Shown: positions 45,357 through 55,086, counted from the first letter of the stretch. The stretch is DNA of 64,000 bases from Lachnospiraceae bacterium (GCA_028689655.1 JAQVCT010000011.1:1-64000); one strand, 5' to 3'. The notes: generated from the sequence alone by a model not told the origin. A program made the numbers and translations.

Positions 45357-46599
45357 TGACATGGAAAATAGTGGCATGGAAAATATCGGTAAAATTATGA
45401 GCCTCTATGTGCATATTCCTTTCTGTGTCAGAAAGTGCAATTACTGTGATTTCCTTTCATCCCCCGCCAGCGAGGAGATGAAAGAGCAATATGTACAGGC
45501 ATTGATCCATGAGATGGAAGAAAAGCGGGAAATTTACCAGGCGTATCAGGTAGAGTCTGTTTTTATCGGTGGGGGAACGCCGTCGACTTTGTCAACAGAG
45601 CAGATGAGCCGCCTGCTGGGGACAATGCAGAATTGCTATAGAATATTGCGGGATGCAGAGTTTACTGTAGAGATCAATCCGGGTACTGTGGATCGGGAGA
45701 AACTGGTGGCATATAAGACACATGGTGTCAATCGGCTGAGCATTGGATTACAATCCGCGGATGACGGGGAACTATGCCGTCTGGGCAGGATTCATACCTT
45801 TGACGAGTTCATGGAGACTTTTCAGACTGCCAGGGAGTTGGGCTATGAGAACATTAATATTGACCTGATGTCCGGGTTGCCGGGACAGTCCAGAGAAAGT
45901 TACAGACAGACATTGGAAAAAGTGCTGGCTTTGAAGCCGGAACATCTCTCCGCCTACAGTCTCATCGTGGAGGAGGGGACACCCTTCTGGGATCTATACG
46001 GGGAGGGCAGTCAGGAAAACGGCAGCGGGGAGAGAAATATTCACACAGAAGAAAAACCTGATACAGAGGAGAGTCATGATCTGTCCCTTCCGGATGAGGA
46101 TACAGACCGCATGATGTATGAGGATACAGACCGTATCCTGGCAGAACAGGGATATCATCGATATGAGATATCCAACTATGCCAGAACAGGGTATGAATCC
46201 AGGCATAATACCGGATATTGGAAGAGACATAACTATCTGGGATTGGGACTTGGATCATCTTCCCTCATAGATAATTGCCGTTGGAAAAATGAGTCGGTAT
46301 TAGCGGCCTATGTGAATCAAAATGGAATTTGTGAAAAGAAGGAACAGGAAACCCTTACCACACAGGAACAGATGGAAGAATTCATGTTCCTGGGTTTGCG
46401 CCTGATGCGGGGGATTTCCTACCAGGAATTTGATAACTATTTTCACAGACCCATCATGGAGGTATACGCGGCTCCTATTCAAAAGGGGATAGCGGAAGGA
46501 TTATTGATGGAAGTGGAGGAAGGGGGAGAGACCTGCCTCCGACTCACCAAGAGAGGCATCGATGTGAGCAATGTGGTAATGTCTGATTTCCTATTTTAA
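45346..46599 (+). CDS. hemW: HemW, radical SAM heme-trafficking protein
   Basis: A radical SAM protein of about 417 residues related to coproporphyrinogen III oxidase HemN but of the HemW type. The cluster cysteines are in [10 protein letters not shown], and [17 protein letters not shown] and RYEISNYAR are family segments. Between the last two lies an acidic, low-complexity insert (about residues 224-258) with a near-repeat of DEDTDRMMY and EDTDRIL. The start is uncertain: no candidate among ATG 45346, 45361 or 45397 has a strong ribosome site, and coupling to lepA is likely. Confidence 0.88.
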   Translation: MINNDMENSGMENIGKIMSLYVHIPFCVRKCNYCDFLSSPASEEMKEQYVQALIHEMEEKREIYQAYQVESVFIGGGTPSTLSTEQMSRLLGTMQNCYRILRDAEFTVEINPGTVDREKLVAYKTHGVNRLSIGLQSADDGELCRLGRIHTFDEFMETFQTARELGYENINIDLMSGLPGQSRESYRQTLEKVLALKPEHLSAYSLIVEEGTPFWDLYGEGSQENGSGERNIHTEEKPDTEESHDLSLPDEDTDRMMYEDTDRILAEQGYHRYEISNYARTGYESRHNTGYWKRHNYLGLGLGSSSLIDNCRWKNESVLAAYVNQNGICEKKEQETLTTQEQMEEFMFLGLRLMRGISYQEFDNYFHRPIMEVYAAPIQKGIAEGLLMEVEEGGETCLRLTKRGIDVSNVVMSDFLF

Positions 46600-46642
46600 A
46601 TATGAAATAGAAGGTATATAATGGAAATATCGATGGGAAAGG

Positions 46643-46671
46643 CACTAGAAGAGAAAACCCAACATAGAATA
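46643..46671 (+). promoter_or_regulatory. Candidate sporulation (sigma-K/sigma-E-like) promoter of sigK
   Basis: CACT (46643-46646), 16-base spacer, CATAGAATA (46663-46671). The -10 fits the sigma-K consensus CATAnnnTA exactly and the -35 fits mACm in three of four bases. No good sigma-A promoter is seen here. Confidence 0.4.
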
Positions 46672-46697
46672 TAACAAATTGACTTTGGGGGCTTCTT

Positions 46698-47339
46698 TTG
46701 AAAACTTTTCAAAAACCTTTATCCTCAGAGGAAGAAGCTTGCTATATTCGTGCGTTGCAGGAAGAGAACAGTGATAAAGTAAGGGAAGCCAGACAAATTC
46801 TGATCGAAAGAAATCTACGATTGGTTGCACATATAGCAAAGAAATATATGAATACAGATGAGGATATGGAAGACCTGATATCCATAGGAACCATAGGTCT
46901 GATCAAGGCGGTACAGACCTTTGACGCCGGAAAAGGAAAACTGGTCACTTATGCTGCGCGGTGTATTGAAAATGAATTGCTCATGAGACTTCGGGCAAAG
47001 CGTAAGAGTTCCAAAGAGGTATCCCTGTATGAGCCTATTGGTATGGACAAAGAAGGAAACGAGATCAGTCTGTTGGACATTATCGAACAGGAACAGATCG
47101 ATATCGTGGAACGAATGGAGCAGGAGACGAATCTGGGAAAATTGGTTCCTGTTATGAATAAAGTGCTGAACAGCCGTGAGAAAGAGATCATCCTCCTGCG
47201 CTATGGATTGGTAAATGGCGTGGAAGTGACTCAGAGAGAAATTGGAAAACAATATGGAATATCCAGAAGCTATGTGTCGAGGATAGAGAAAAGAGCGCTG
47301 GAAAAAATGCGTGATGAATTTGACCAGAACACAAAGTGA
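46698..47339 (+). CDS. sigK: Sporulation sigma factor sigma-K, without pro-sequence
   Basis: A 213-residue sigma-70 family factor for late mother-cell genes. Region 2 (LRLVAHIAKKYMNT, EDLISIGTIGLIKAV), YAARCIENE, PIGMDKEGNEISLLDI and region 4 (GISRSYVSRIEKRALEKM) match SigK better than SigE. The start is TTG 46698, preceded by GGGGG. An in-frame TGA lies only six codons upstream, so there is no room for the roughly 20-residue inhibitory pro-sequence of Bacillus SigK. The gene is intact, with no skin-type interruption. Confidence 0.9.
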   Translation: MKTFQKPLSSEEEACYIRALQEENSDKVREARQILIERNLRLVAHIAKKYMNTDEDMEDLISIGTIGLIKAVQTFDAGKGKLVTYAARCIENELLMRLRAKRKSSKEVSLYEPIGMDKEGNEISLLDIIEQEQIDIVERMEQETNLGKLVPVMNKVLNSREKEIILLRYGLVNGVEVTQREIGKQYGISRSYVSRIEKRALEKMRDEFDQNTK

Positions 47340-47366
47340 CAGGGTCAGAGTACGAGAGGGAGAAAG

Positions 47367-48494
47367 ATGCTTTTTAAAAAGATTGATGAACTAAAGGATG
47401 GAATGCGGCTTGCAAGACCCATCTACAATAAGAACGGTGTCCTGCTTTATGAACGCAATTCAAAGCTGTCGGCACAGAGCATTGCAAGTATTAAGAACTT
47501 TGGATTGATCGGAATCTTTATCCTGGAACCGGCGGAACCAGTGCCGCCAATGACAAGAGATGACATTGAATTCGAACGGTTTCAGACCATGACGGTTTTC
47601 TCCATTCAGGAGGAACTGAATACGATCATTCAGACGAAACGGACAGGGAAAATGCAGATCATAGCGGCGAACATTATCCGTGCTTACGGGAAACTGAATC
47701 GAAAGATCAACTTTATACAGAATCTGAGAAGCAAAGAAGACTATGTCTATAAGCATGCACTGAATGTATCAATGCTCTGTGCGATGATGACTCATAAAAT
47801 GAATGTGAAATTAGAGGAACAGCTGGATGCGGTGGTGGCGGCGATCATTCATGATATTGGAAAGCTTATGTCGGCAAATACAGATTCAACAGACAAAAAA
47901 TATAGAGAGACCTGTTTCCAGAAAGGGATGGAACTGGTGGAGAACGCATTTTCCTCCAACAAGGGGATAAAAAGGTGCTGTGTACAATCTCACAAGGTCC
48001 TGGGGGATTTTCGAAAGGGGAAGAACACAAACACAAAGCTTATTGTCTCGGCAAGGGTACTTCTGGTGGCAGAATTATTTGATGAGATGACAGCCATGGG
48101 GTTGGATGGGGAACCGGCTTCGGAGGTGGCGGCGATCAAGCTGTTACTGGAAAATCCGGAAGTATTCGACCCACAGGTGGTGGAGGCGTTGATGGATTCC
48201 ATCAATGTGCTGAAACCCGGAACCTGTATCGAACTGAATACAGGAGAGAAGGGGCTGGTCATCAGAGAAAATGACGAAAATATATTGAGGCCCATGATAC
48301 TGGGATTTAACGATAATATAATTCTGGATCTCAGCAATGAGCTGGCATATGGCGATGTGGAGATCGTTGATATCATGAAGACCATGGATAACCGTTATAT
48401 TATGGATACGACCTTACTGAAAAAGCAGGGAATCCAATTTGAGGAGCCGGAATATGTGGATGCTCCGGAGCAGGAATATATTCCCGGCATGTAG
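47367..48494 (+). CDS. Degenerate HD-GYP domain protein
   Basis: A 375-residue cytoplasmic protein. The N terminus (1-60) is the small domain often found before HD-GYP. Residues about 120-280 resemble the HD-GYP cyclic-di-GMP phosphodiesterase: H130, then HDIGKL (H162, D163). The later HHE and GxGYP motifs are absent; QSHKVLGDF and MGLDGEP occupy that region, and the usual Asp of AD is Glu (VAELFDEM). It may bind without cleaving cyclic-di-GMP or act on another phosphoester. It lies between sigK and pilT, 25 bases from pilT. Confidence 0.75.
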   Translation: MLFKKIDELKDGMRLARPIYNKNGVLLYERNSKLSAQSIASIKNFGLIGIFILEPAEPVPPMTRDDIEFERFQTMTVFSIQEELNTIIQTKRTGKMQIIAANIIRAYGKLNRKINFIQNLRSKEDYVYKHALNVSMLCAMMTHKMNVKLEEQLDAVVAAIIHDIGKLMSANTDSTDKKYRETCFQKGMELVENAFSSNKGIKRCCVQSHKVLGDFRKGKNTNTKLIVSARVLLVAELFDEMTAMGLDGEPASEVAAIKLLLENPEVFDPQVVEALMDSINVLKPGTCIELNTGEKGLVIRENDENILRPMILGFNDNIILDLSNELAYGDVEIVDIMKTMDNRYIMDTTLLKKQGIQFEEPEYVDAPEQEYIPGM

Positions 48495-48518
48495 AATTGG
48501 TCTGAAAGGAAAGATAGA

Positions 48519-49577
48519 ATGGCATCAATTGAAGAAATCTTGAGAAGTGCAAGTGAATCATGTGCATCAGATGTGCATATCACAGTAGGAATTTCACCTA
48601 AAATGCGTATTGATGGAAAGCTTACTGCCATGGATTTCCCCAGAATGCTGCCCAATGATACTGTGGAGATCGCAGCGAAAATTATCAATGAAAAGCAGTG
48701 GAGTATTTTCGAGGAACGGGGAGAATATGATACCTCTTTTTCTATACCGGATCTTGGAAGATATCGTGTCAATATCTATAAGCAAAGAGGTTCTGTCGCT
48801 ATTGCACTGCGTATTGTGGGAACTTCTGTTCCCACCGCGGAGGAGTTGGGTATTCCACAGTCCGTTATGGATCTCTATCAGCGCAAACGTGGTCTCGTGC
48901 TGGTGACGGGACCTACCGGAAGCGGCAAGTCCACCACCCTTGCCTGTATGATCAATGAGATCAATGAGAAGCGGGAAGCGCATATTATCACTTTGGAGGA
49001 TCCCATTGAGTATCTTCACAGGCATAAGTCCTCCATTGTCAATCAGCGTGAAATCGGATTAGATTCCAATAACTATGCCAATGCCCTCCGTGCGGCCCTC
49101 CGTGAGGACCCGGATGTGATCCTGGTGGGGGAGATGCGGGATTTCGAGACCATCAGTGTGGCAATCACGGCGGCTGAGACCGGTCATCTGGTATTATCCA
49201 CATTACATACCATAGGAGCTGCCAGTACCGTAGACCGTATGGTGGATGTATTTCCACCACACCAGCAGCAACAGATCAGAGTGCAGCTATCCAATGTCCT
49301 GGAGGCAGTCATATCTCAGCAGTTGATTCCAAGGGTGGATGGAAGCGGGCGCGTGGCAGCATTTGAGATCATGCACAGCAATCATGCAGTGCGCAATCTC
49401 ATTCGGGAAGGTAAGGCACATCAGTTGATGACCGTGATGCAGACCAACCGTAAGCTTGGCATGATCACCATGGACGAGGCGATCATGCAGCTATATCAAA
49501 GCGGGAAGATCGACAAGGAAAATGCGGTTCAATTTGCCCAGGATTCGGAAGCCATGTCCCAGAAGTTGCCATCATGA
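48519..49577 (+). CDS. pilT: Type IV pilus retraction ATPase PilT
   Basis: A 352-residue secretion ATPase. N-terminal PAS-like domain, then Walker A GPTGSGKST (131-139), Asp box (ITLEDPIEYLH), Walker B (DPDVILVGEMRD) and His box (LSTLHTIGAASTVDR) in the usual order. It disassembles pilus fibres for twitching or DNA uptake. No other pilus gene is in the window, but comM and dprA follow, so a link to competence is plausible. AAAGGAAAG precedes the ATG. Confidence 0.93.
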   Translation: MASIEEILRSASESCASDVHITVGISPKMRIDGKLTAMDFPRMLPNDTVEIAAKIINEKQWSIFEERGEYDTSFSIPDLGRYRVNIYKQRGSVAIALRIVGTSVPTAEELGIPQSVMDLYQRKRGLVLVTGPTGSGKSTTLACMINEINEKREAHIITLEDPIEYLHRHKSSIVNQREIGLDSNNYANALRAALREDPDVILVGEMRDFETISVAITAAETGHLVLSTLHTIGAASTVDRMVDVFPPHQQQQIRVQLSNVLEAVISQQLIPRVDGSGRVAAFEIMHSNHAVRNLIREGKAHQLMTVMQTNRKLGMITMDEAIMQLYQSGKIDKENAVQFAQDSEAMSQKLPS

Positions 49578-49586
49578 TAAAATTGT

Positions 49587-49830
49587 GGTATAGTTTGACC
49601 AGATTACAAAGTAATCTGTGTCACGCAGTGCTCGTTAGAGCACAAGGTATAGTTTGACCAGATTACAAAGTAATCTGTGTCACGCAGTGCTCGTTAGAGC
49701 ACAAGGTATAGTTTGACCAGATTACAAAGTAATCTGGTCACGCAGTGCTCGTTAGAGCACAAGGTATAGTTTGACCAGATTACAAAGTAATCTGGTCACG
49801 CAGTGCTCGTTAGAGCACAAGGTATAGTTT
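49587..49830 (+). repeat. Four-copy tandem array of a two-hairpin unit
   Basis: Units at 49587-49645, 49646-49704 (59 bases), 49705-49762 and 49763-49820 (58 bases), with a partial fifth GGTATAGTTT to 49830. Each holds CAGATTAC-AAA-GTAATCTG and GTGCTC-GTTA-GAGCAC. In the last two units the first palindrome is extended to perfect 12-base arms by loss of one T. Between units the sequence is otherwise identical. No gene is seen in 49578-49894. Confidence 0.95.
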
Positions 49831-49894
49831 CAATCAGCTCATTCGAGCGAAAATTCCAAATTTTACAATCAAATACAGACAAAGGAGAAATACA

Positions 49895-51439
49895 ATGTAC
49901 AGCAGAATTTATGCGGGTGCGATCCATGGAATCGAGAGTTTCCTGACAACCGTGGAAGTGGATACTGCACAGGCACTGCCAGGTTTTGACATGGTAGGCT
50001 TATTGAACAGCGAAGTAAGAGAGGCGCGGGAGAGAGTGCGGGTGGCGTTAAAAAATACGGAGATCCTGTTACCGCCTCTCCGCATCACCGTGAATCTGTC
50101 CCCGGCGAATATCAGAAAGGAAGGAGTCGCTTTTGACCTTCCCATAGCCATTGGCATATTGGTATCCCTGGGGCATATTCCTGTGGAGGGCGTGGAAGAC
50201 ACCCTGATCATAGGCGAATTGGGACTGAATGGGGAAGTGAGACCGGTAAAAGGGGTACTGCCTATCGTCATGGAGGCGAAAAAGCAACAGATGAAAAGGT
50301 GTATCCTGCCCATTCACAATGCCATGGAGGGAGCGGTGATCGAAGGGATTGAGATCATAGGGGTGGAAGACTTGCGGGAGACCATCACTTATCTATCGTC
50401 ACCGGAGGAGCGGAAAGAAACCATTCTAAGGCCCACCCGTGTTTCGGTGGCAGAATTATTTTCCGGGTCGGAAGAGAAACAGACACTGGACTTTGCCGAT
50501 ATCAACGGACAGGAAAGTGTGAAGCGGGTGGCGGAGATTGCGGCAGCAGGTTTTCATAATATGATTATGATGGGACCGCCGGGATCCGGAAAGACCATGA
50601 TTGCCAAGAGACTTCCCGGAATACTTCCACCCCTCACCATGGAAGAGAGCCTGGAGGTGTCAAAGATATATAGCGTTTCCGGGTTATTGAGCCAGGAAGC
50701 AGCATTGATTACAAAGAGACCATTTCTCAATCCACATCATACCATCTCCGAACAGGCACTTGCCGGCGGAGGTCTGATACCAAGACCAGGGGTCATGAGC
50801 CTGGCACATCGAGGCGTCCTGTTTCTGGACGAATTACCTGAGTTTAAGAGAAATACCATAGAGATCATGAGACAGCCCATGGAGGATAAGGAGATTCATA
50901 TTGCCAGAAGCTATGGCACATTCACCTATCCTGCTAATTTTATGATGATCGGCGCCATGAATCCCTGCCCCTGTGGTTATTATCCTGACCGTAACAAGTG
51001 CAACTGTAAAGAGCATGAGATCAGAAAATATAAGAATCGCATATCTGGACCTATTTTAGACAGGGTGGATCTGTGTGTGGAGGCATCCCGCATTGAGGTA
51101 ACGGAACTGTTACAGAATGATCATGGAAAAAATGAGACCAGCGAACAAATACGTAGTCGTGTCATGGAAGCGAGAGAAAGACAGGAATATCGCTATAGGG
51201 GAACCTCATATCATTTTAATACAGAGGTAGCGGTGAAGGACATGAATCGGTACTGCCATCTGGGAGAGGGGGAACAGCAGCTGATGCGTCAGGTGTTTCA
51301 GACCCTGCAGCTGAGTGCCAGAGCATATCACAGAGTAATCAAAGTGGCCAGGACCATAGCAGATCTCTCCGGTGCGGAACAGATCCGGGAGTCCCACATC
51401 GGTGAGGCAGTTTGTTATCGCTTTAACGGAAATTTCTAG
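49895..51439 (+). CDS. comM: YifB/ComM-family Mg-chelatase-like AAA+ ATPase
   Basis: A 514-residue hexameric AAA+ ATPase; ComM extends branch migration of incoming DNA in naturally competent bacteria. N-terminal Lon-like domain (1-170), Walker A MGPPGSGKTM near 226, Walker B FLDELPE, a Cys-rich zinc insertion (NPCPCGYYPDRNKCNC) and a C-terminal Mg_chelatase_C domain. AAAGGAG precedes the ATG. It directly precedes dprA, another transformation gene. Confidence 0.92.
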   Translation: MYSRIYAGAIHGIESFLTTVEVDTAQALPGFDMVGLLNSEVREARERVRVALKNTEILLPPLRITVNLSPANIRKEGVAFDLPIAIGILVSLGHIPVEGVEDTLIIGELGLNGEVRPVKGVLPIVMEAKKQQMKRCILPIHNAMEGAVIEGIEIIGVEDLRETITYLSSPEERKETILRPTRVSVAELFSGSEEKQTLDFADINGQESVKRVAEIAAAGFHNMIMMGPPGSGKTMIAKRLPGILPPLTMEESLEVSKIYSVSGLLSQEAALITKRPFLNPHHTISEQALAGGGLIPRPGVMSLAHRGVLFLDELPEFKRNTIEIMRQPMEDKEIHIARSYGTFTYPANFMMIGAMNPCPCGYYPDRNKCNCKEHEIRKYKNRISGPILDRVDLCVEASRIEVTELLQNDHGKNETSEQIRSRVMEARERQEYRYRGTSYHFNTEVAVKDMNRYCHLGEGEQQLMRQVFQTLQLSARAYHRVIKVARTIADLSGAEQIRESHIGEAVCYRFNGNF

Positions 51440-51543
51440 GGTATTCTAATAGAGAACTGCAAATGACAACAATAAAAAATAAAGAAAGAATTACAAAGAA
51501 ATAAGAAAAATTAAGAAATAAAAAATAAGAAACGATTCAGAAT

Positions 51544-51662
51544 CCCATGCGCAAAATCGCTTCTTCGAAGCTTTCCTTTTGCTTATGTGGTTACTTCGCC
51601 AAATAAATTCACAAAAATCAGCTCACTCATGTAAGCATGATTCGCATATTTTTATGAATTTG
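51544..51662 (-). repeat. Inverted copy of the 19508 repeat plus a long palindrome
   Basis: Positions 51544-51583 are the reverse complement, nearly exact, of 19508-19556, with the same GCTTC/GAAGC stem (51559-51571). Further on, AAATTCAC near 51605 pairs with TGAATTT near 51655, enclosing CATG-TAAG-CATG. A/T-rich sequence fills 51440-51540; no gene is visible before dprA. Confidence 0.65.
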
Positions 51663-51722
51663 CTTGGCTCTGAATAGTTACATTTATAGAAAATAAGGAG
51701 CATAATATAGTCAGAAAACAAT

Positions 51723-52904
51723 ATGGAAAATAATATTATAATAGAAGAAATACAACAGGATAAAGCGTACGCTTACTGGCTTCACGGGGCATTGGAGAGA
51801 AATAACAGACTCATCGATATCCTGCTGGAGGAGATTGGATCACCCAAAGAGATCTATCATACGGAATCCAGAAAAGTAAAGAGTTATTTAACACAAAAGC
51901 AATTTGATAAATACACACAGATCACAAAGAACTGGCACGTGGAACTTGCCTATGAAAGATTGGAACATGCAAAGATTCAGTTCATGACGAAACAGGACAA
52001 AGATTATCCAATGAAACTCAGAGAGATTCCGGATGCACCCTTCGGCATCTATATAAGAGGAAAATTGCCGGATACCAATAGACAGTCAGTGGCAATTATA
52101 GGGGCAAGAGAATGCTCGGCATATGGAAGATATATCGCAAGAGAATGTGGGATGGCACTGGCCAGGAGCGGGATACAGGTCATCAGCGGAATGGCCAGAG
52201 GTATTGATGGAATAAGCCAGAAGGGAACGGTGGATGCAGGTGGAGAGACGTATGCCGTGCTGGGGTGCGGTGTGGATATCTGTTACCCCGAATCCAACAG
52301 GGAACTGTATGATAAGATCCTGGAACAGGGAGGCATCCTGTCGGAATACCGACCGGGACTCATGCCACTTCCACGGAATTTCCCACCCCGAAACCGTATC
52401 ATCAGTGGTCTCAGCGATGCCGTGCTGGTGATAGAAGCCAGAGAGAGGAGCGGAACCTTGATCACGGTGGATATGGCGCTGGAACAGGGACGGGAGGTGT
52501 ACGTTATTCCGGGCAGAATCACAGATTCTCTCAGTGACGGATGCAACAGACTCATACGCCAGGGCGCGGAAATTGTGCTATCCATCGATGATTTTGTGCA
52601 TGAGATTCTGGAAAATGGTCTACTATATAAGGTACATCGGGAAAAAGGAGAGCAAATGGAACAAATGGATCTCACCGGGATCCTGGTGAACAGAGTGGAT
52701 GATCCGCTTGGAAGACGCATTGTGGAAGTACTGGATTTTACACCGCAGCCAGTGGATACCATCATGGAGAAACTGTATCAGAAACAACAGGAAAAAGAAG
52801 AGCCGATGGAACTGTGTCTGACCGAGATTCTGCAACAACTATTGCAATTACAGATCAAACAAATCGTAGAACAAAAGGGTGGACAATACTGCCTGCATTT
52901 GTAA
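51723..52904 (+). CDS. dprA: DNA-processing protein DprA
   Basis: A 393-residue recombination mediator that protects incoming single-stranded DNA and loads RecA. The Rossmann-like domain shows VAIIGARECSAYGRYIAREC, SGMARGIDGISQKG and GCGVDICYPESNREL; LVIEARERSGTLITVDMALEQGR follows. A C-terminal winged-helix region ends the protein. The first 110 residues are a SAM-like region. No clear GGAGG precedes the ATG. Confidence 0.93.
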   Translation: MENNIIIEEIQQDKAYAYWLHGALERNNRLIDILLEEIGSPKEIYHTESRKVKSYLTQKQFDKYTQITKNWHVELAYERLEHAKIQFMTKQDKDYPMKLREIPDAPFGIYIRGKLPDTNRQSVAIIGARECSAYGRYIARECGMALARSGIQVISGMARGIDGISQKGTVDAGGETYAVLGCGVDICYPESNRELYDKILEQGGILSEYRPGLMPLPRNFPPRNRIISGLSDAVLVIEARERSGTLITVDMALEQGREVYVIPGRITDSLSDGCNRLIRQGAEIVLSIDDFVHEILENGLLYKVHREKGEQMEQMDLTGILVNRVDDPLGRRIVEVLDFTPQPVDTIMEKLYQKQQEKEEPMELCLTEILQQLLQLQIKQIVEQKGGQYCLHL

Positions 52905-52921
52905 AATAAAAAATTAACAAC

Positions 52922-52950
52922 TTGCAACTGTAGATAATTTGGTGTATAGT
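52922..52950 (+). promoter_or_regulatory. Promoter of topA
   Basis: TTGCAA (52922-52927), 17-base spacer, TATAGT (52945-52950). Confidence 0.6.
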
Positions 52951-52992
52951 GTTTCACGATTACTGTTAACACCGCGAATAGGGGAATAGCAT

Positions 52993-55074
52993 ATGGCAAA
53001 GTATCTGGTAATTGTGGAATCACCAGCAAAAGTAAAAACAATTAAAAAGTTTTTAGGATCAAATTATGAAGTCACAGCAAGCAATGGACATGTAAGAGAT
53101 TTGCCCAAAAGTCAGATGGGAATCGACGTGGAACATGGCTTTGAACCAAAATATATTACAATACGGGGGAAGGGGGATATCTTGGCGAAGCTTCGCAAGG
53201 AAGTAAAAAAAGCGGAGAAAGTGTATCTTGCAACTGACCCTGACCGCGAGGGAGAAGCAATCTCCTGGCATCTTTATGAATCCCTGAAATTACAGGACAA
53301 AAAAGTATACCGTATCACTTTTAATGAAATCACGAAAACAGCAGTAAAAGAATCTTTGAAAAATGCAAGGGAAATCGATATGGATCTCGTAGATGCACAG
53401 CAGGCGAGAAGAATGCTGGATCGTATGATGGGATATCGAATCTCGCCATTGCTCTGGGCAAAGGTGAAGCGGGGCCTAAGTGCCGGAAGGGTACAATCGG
53501 TGGCTCTGCGTATTATCTGCGACAGAGAGGATGAGATCAACGCTTTTATTCCAGAAGAATACTGGACATTGGATGCCATATTGAAGATCAAAGGGGAAAA
53601 GAAACCCATGGTGGCAAAGTTCTACGGAGAAGGGGACACGAAGACTCCTATCCACAGCAAAGAAGAACTGGACGCTATCCTCAAGGGTCTCCAAAAAGCA
53701 GACTATAGAGTGAAGGATATCAAAAAGGGCGAACGTGTGAAAAAGGCACCGCTGCCGTTTACCACCAGTACCCTTCAGCAGGAAGCAAGTAAAGCATTGA
53801 ATTTCTCCACGCAGAAGACCATGCGTATTGCCCAGCAGCTCTATGAAGGAATTGACATTAAGGGGCAGGGGACTGTGGGTGTGATCACCTATCTTCGTAC
53901 GGATTCCACCAGAGTATCTGACGAGGCGGAAGCTACTGCAAAGGCGTATATTCAACAGCAGTATGGAGAAGACTATGCCGCAGAGAACACCAATACGAAA
54001 AAGGCGACACAGAAGATTCAGGATGCCCATGAAGCAATCAGACCTACTGATATCACCAGAACACCTTATGAGCTGAAGGAGTCTCTCAGCCGTGAACAGT
54101 TCCGGCTTTATCAACTGATCTGGAAACGATTCACTGCCAGCAGAATGAACGGGGCTAAATATGAGACTACATCTGTGAAGATCGATGCAGGAAAATATCG
54201 GTTCACCGTGGCGGCATCCAAGATTTTATTTGATGGATTCATGAGTGTGTATACAGATGAAGATAATGAAAAGACAGAGAACAGTCTGGCAAAAGGAATT
54301 GACCTGAACTCAGAACTCAGTCTCTCCGAATATGATTCCAAACAACATTTCACACAGCCGGCACCACACTATACCGAAGCATCTCTGGTACGTGCCCTGG
54401 AGGAACTGGGCATCGGACGGCCAAGTACTTACGCACCTACCATCACCACCATTCTGGCGCGGAGGTATGTGATAAAGGAAAATAAGAATCTGTATGTGAC
54501 AGAATTGGGAGAAGTGGTGAACCGTATCATGAAGGAAGCGTTCCCAAGCCTCATCGACGTAGATTTTACAGCCAATCTGGAAGCTTTGCTGGATAAGGTA
54601 GGGGAGGGTGTCATTAACTGGAAGACGGTAGTATCCAACTTCTATCCGGATCTGGACGAAGCGGTGAAAAGGGCGGAAGTGGAACTCGCTGAGGTAAAGA
54701 TCGCAGATGAAGTATCCGATGAAGTCTGCGACTTGTGCGGGAAGCAAATGGTTATCAAATATGGACCACATGGAAAATTCCTGGCGTGTCCCGGATTCCC
54801 GGATTGTAGATTTACGAAGCCATATCTGGAGAAGATCGGCGTGGCATGTCCGAAGTGTGGCAAGGATATCGTGATCAAGAAGACAAAAAAAGGAAGACGA
54901 TATTATGGCTGCATCGACAACCCGGAATGCGACTTTATGGTATGGCAGAAGCCTTCCAAACAAAAGTGTCCGGAGTGTGGTTCTATCATGCTTGAAAAGG
55001 GAAACAAGCTGGTATGCTCAGATGAACAATGCGGCTATGTGACCAACAAAATTGTTGAAGATTCTGTGAAATAA
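52993..55074 (+). CDS. topA: DNA topoisomerase I
   Basis: Relaxes negative supercoils (type IA). The 693-residue protein has the Toprim domain (YLVIVESPAKVKTI, then ATDPDREGEAISWH with the metal-binding Asp residues), the active-site Tyr in ITYLRTDSTRVS, and three C-terminal zinc ribbons (CDLCGKQM, CPKCGKDIV, CPECGSIML). The ATG is preceded by GGGGAA. codY follows. Confidence 0.97.
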   Translation: MAKYLVIVESPAKVKTIKKFLGSNYEVTASNGHVRDLPKSQMGIDVEHGFEPKYITIRGKGDILAKLRKEVKKAEKVYLATDPDREGEAISWHLYESLKLQDKKVYRITFNEITKTAVKESLKNAREIDMDLVDAQQARRMLDRMMGYRISPLLWAKVKRGLSAGRVQSVALRIICDREDEINAFIPEEYWTLDAILKIKGEKKPMVAKFYGEGDTKTPIHSKEELDAILKGLQKADYRVKDIKKGERVKKAPLPFTTSTLQQEASKALNFSTQKTMRIAQQLYEGIDIKGQGTVGVITYLRTDSTRVSDEAEATAKAYIQQQYGEDYAAENTNTKKATQKIQDAHEAIRPTDITRTPYELKESLSREQFRLYQLIWKRFTASRMNGAKYETTSVKIDAGKYRFTVAASKILFDGFMSVYTDEDNEKTENSLAKGIDLNSELSLSEYDSKQHFTQPAPHYTEASLVRALEELGIGRPSTYAPTITTILARRYVIKENKNLYVTELGEVVNRIMKEAFPSLIDVDFTANLEALLDKVGEGVINWKTVVSNFYPDLDEAVKRAEVELAEVKIADEVSDEVCDLCGKQMVIKYGPHGKFLACPGFPDCRFTKPYLEKIGVACPKCGKDIVIKKTKKGRRYYGCIDNPECDFMVWQKPSKQKCPECGSIMLEKGNKLVCSDEQCGYVTNKIVEDSVK

Positions 55075-55086
55075 CGGTCTTATTTA

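Noticed and set aside
46698..47339. Assignment as sigma-E
   Set aside because: PIGMDKEGNEISLLDI, LVAHI and the region 4 segment fit sigma-K, and the gene is not beside spoIIGA or sigG.
49587..49830. CRISPR-like array
   Set aside because: The whole 58-59-base unit repeats, including the part that would be spacer. There are no unique spacers and no cas genes nearby.
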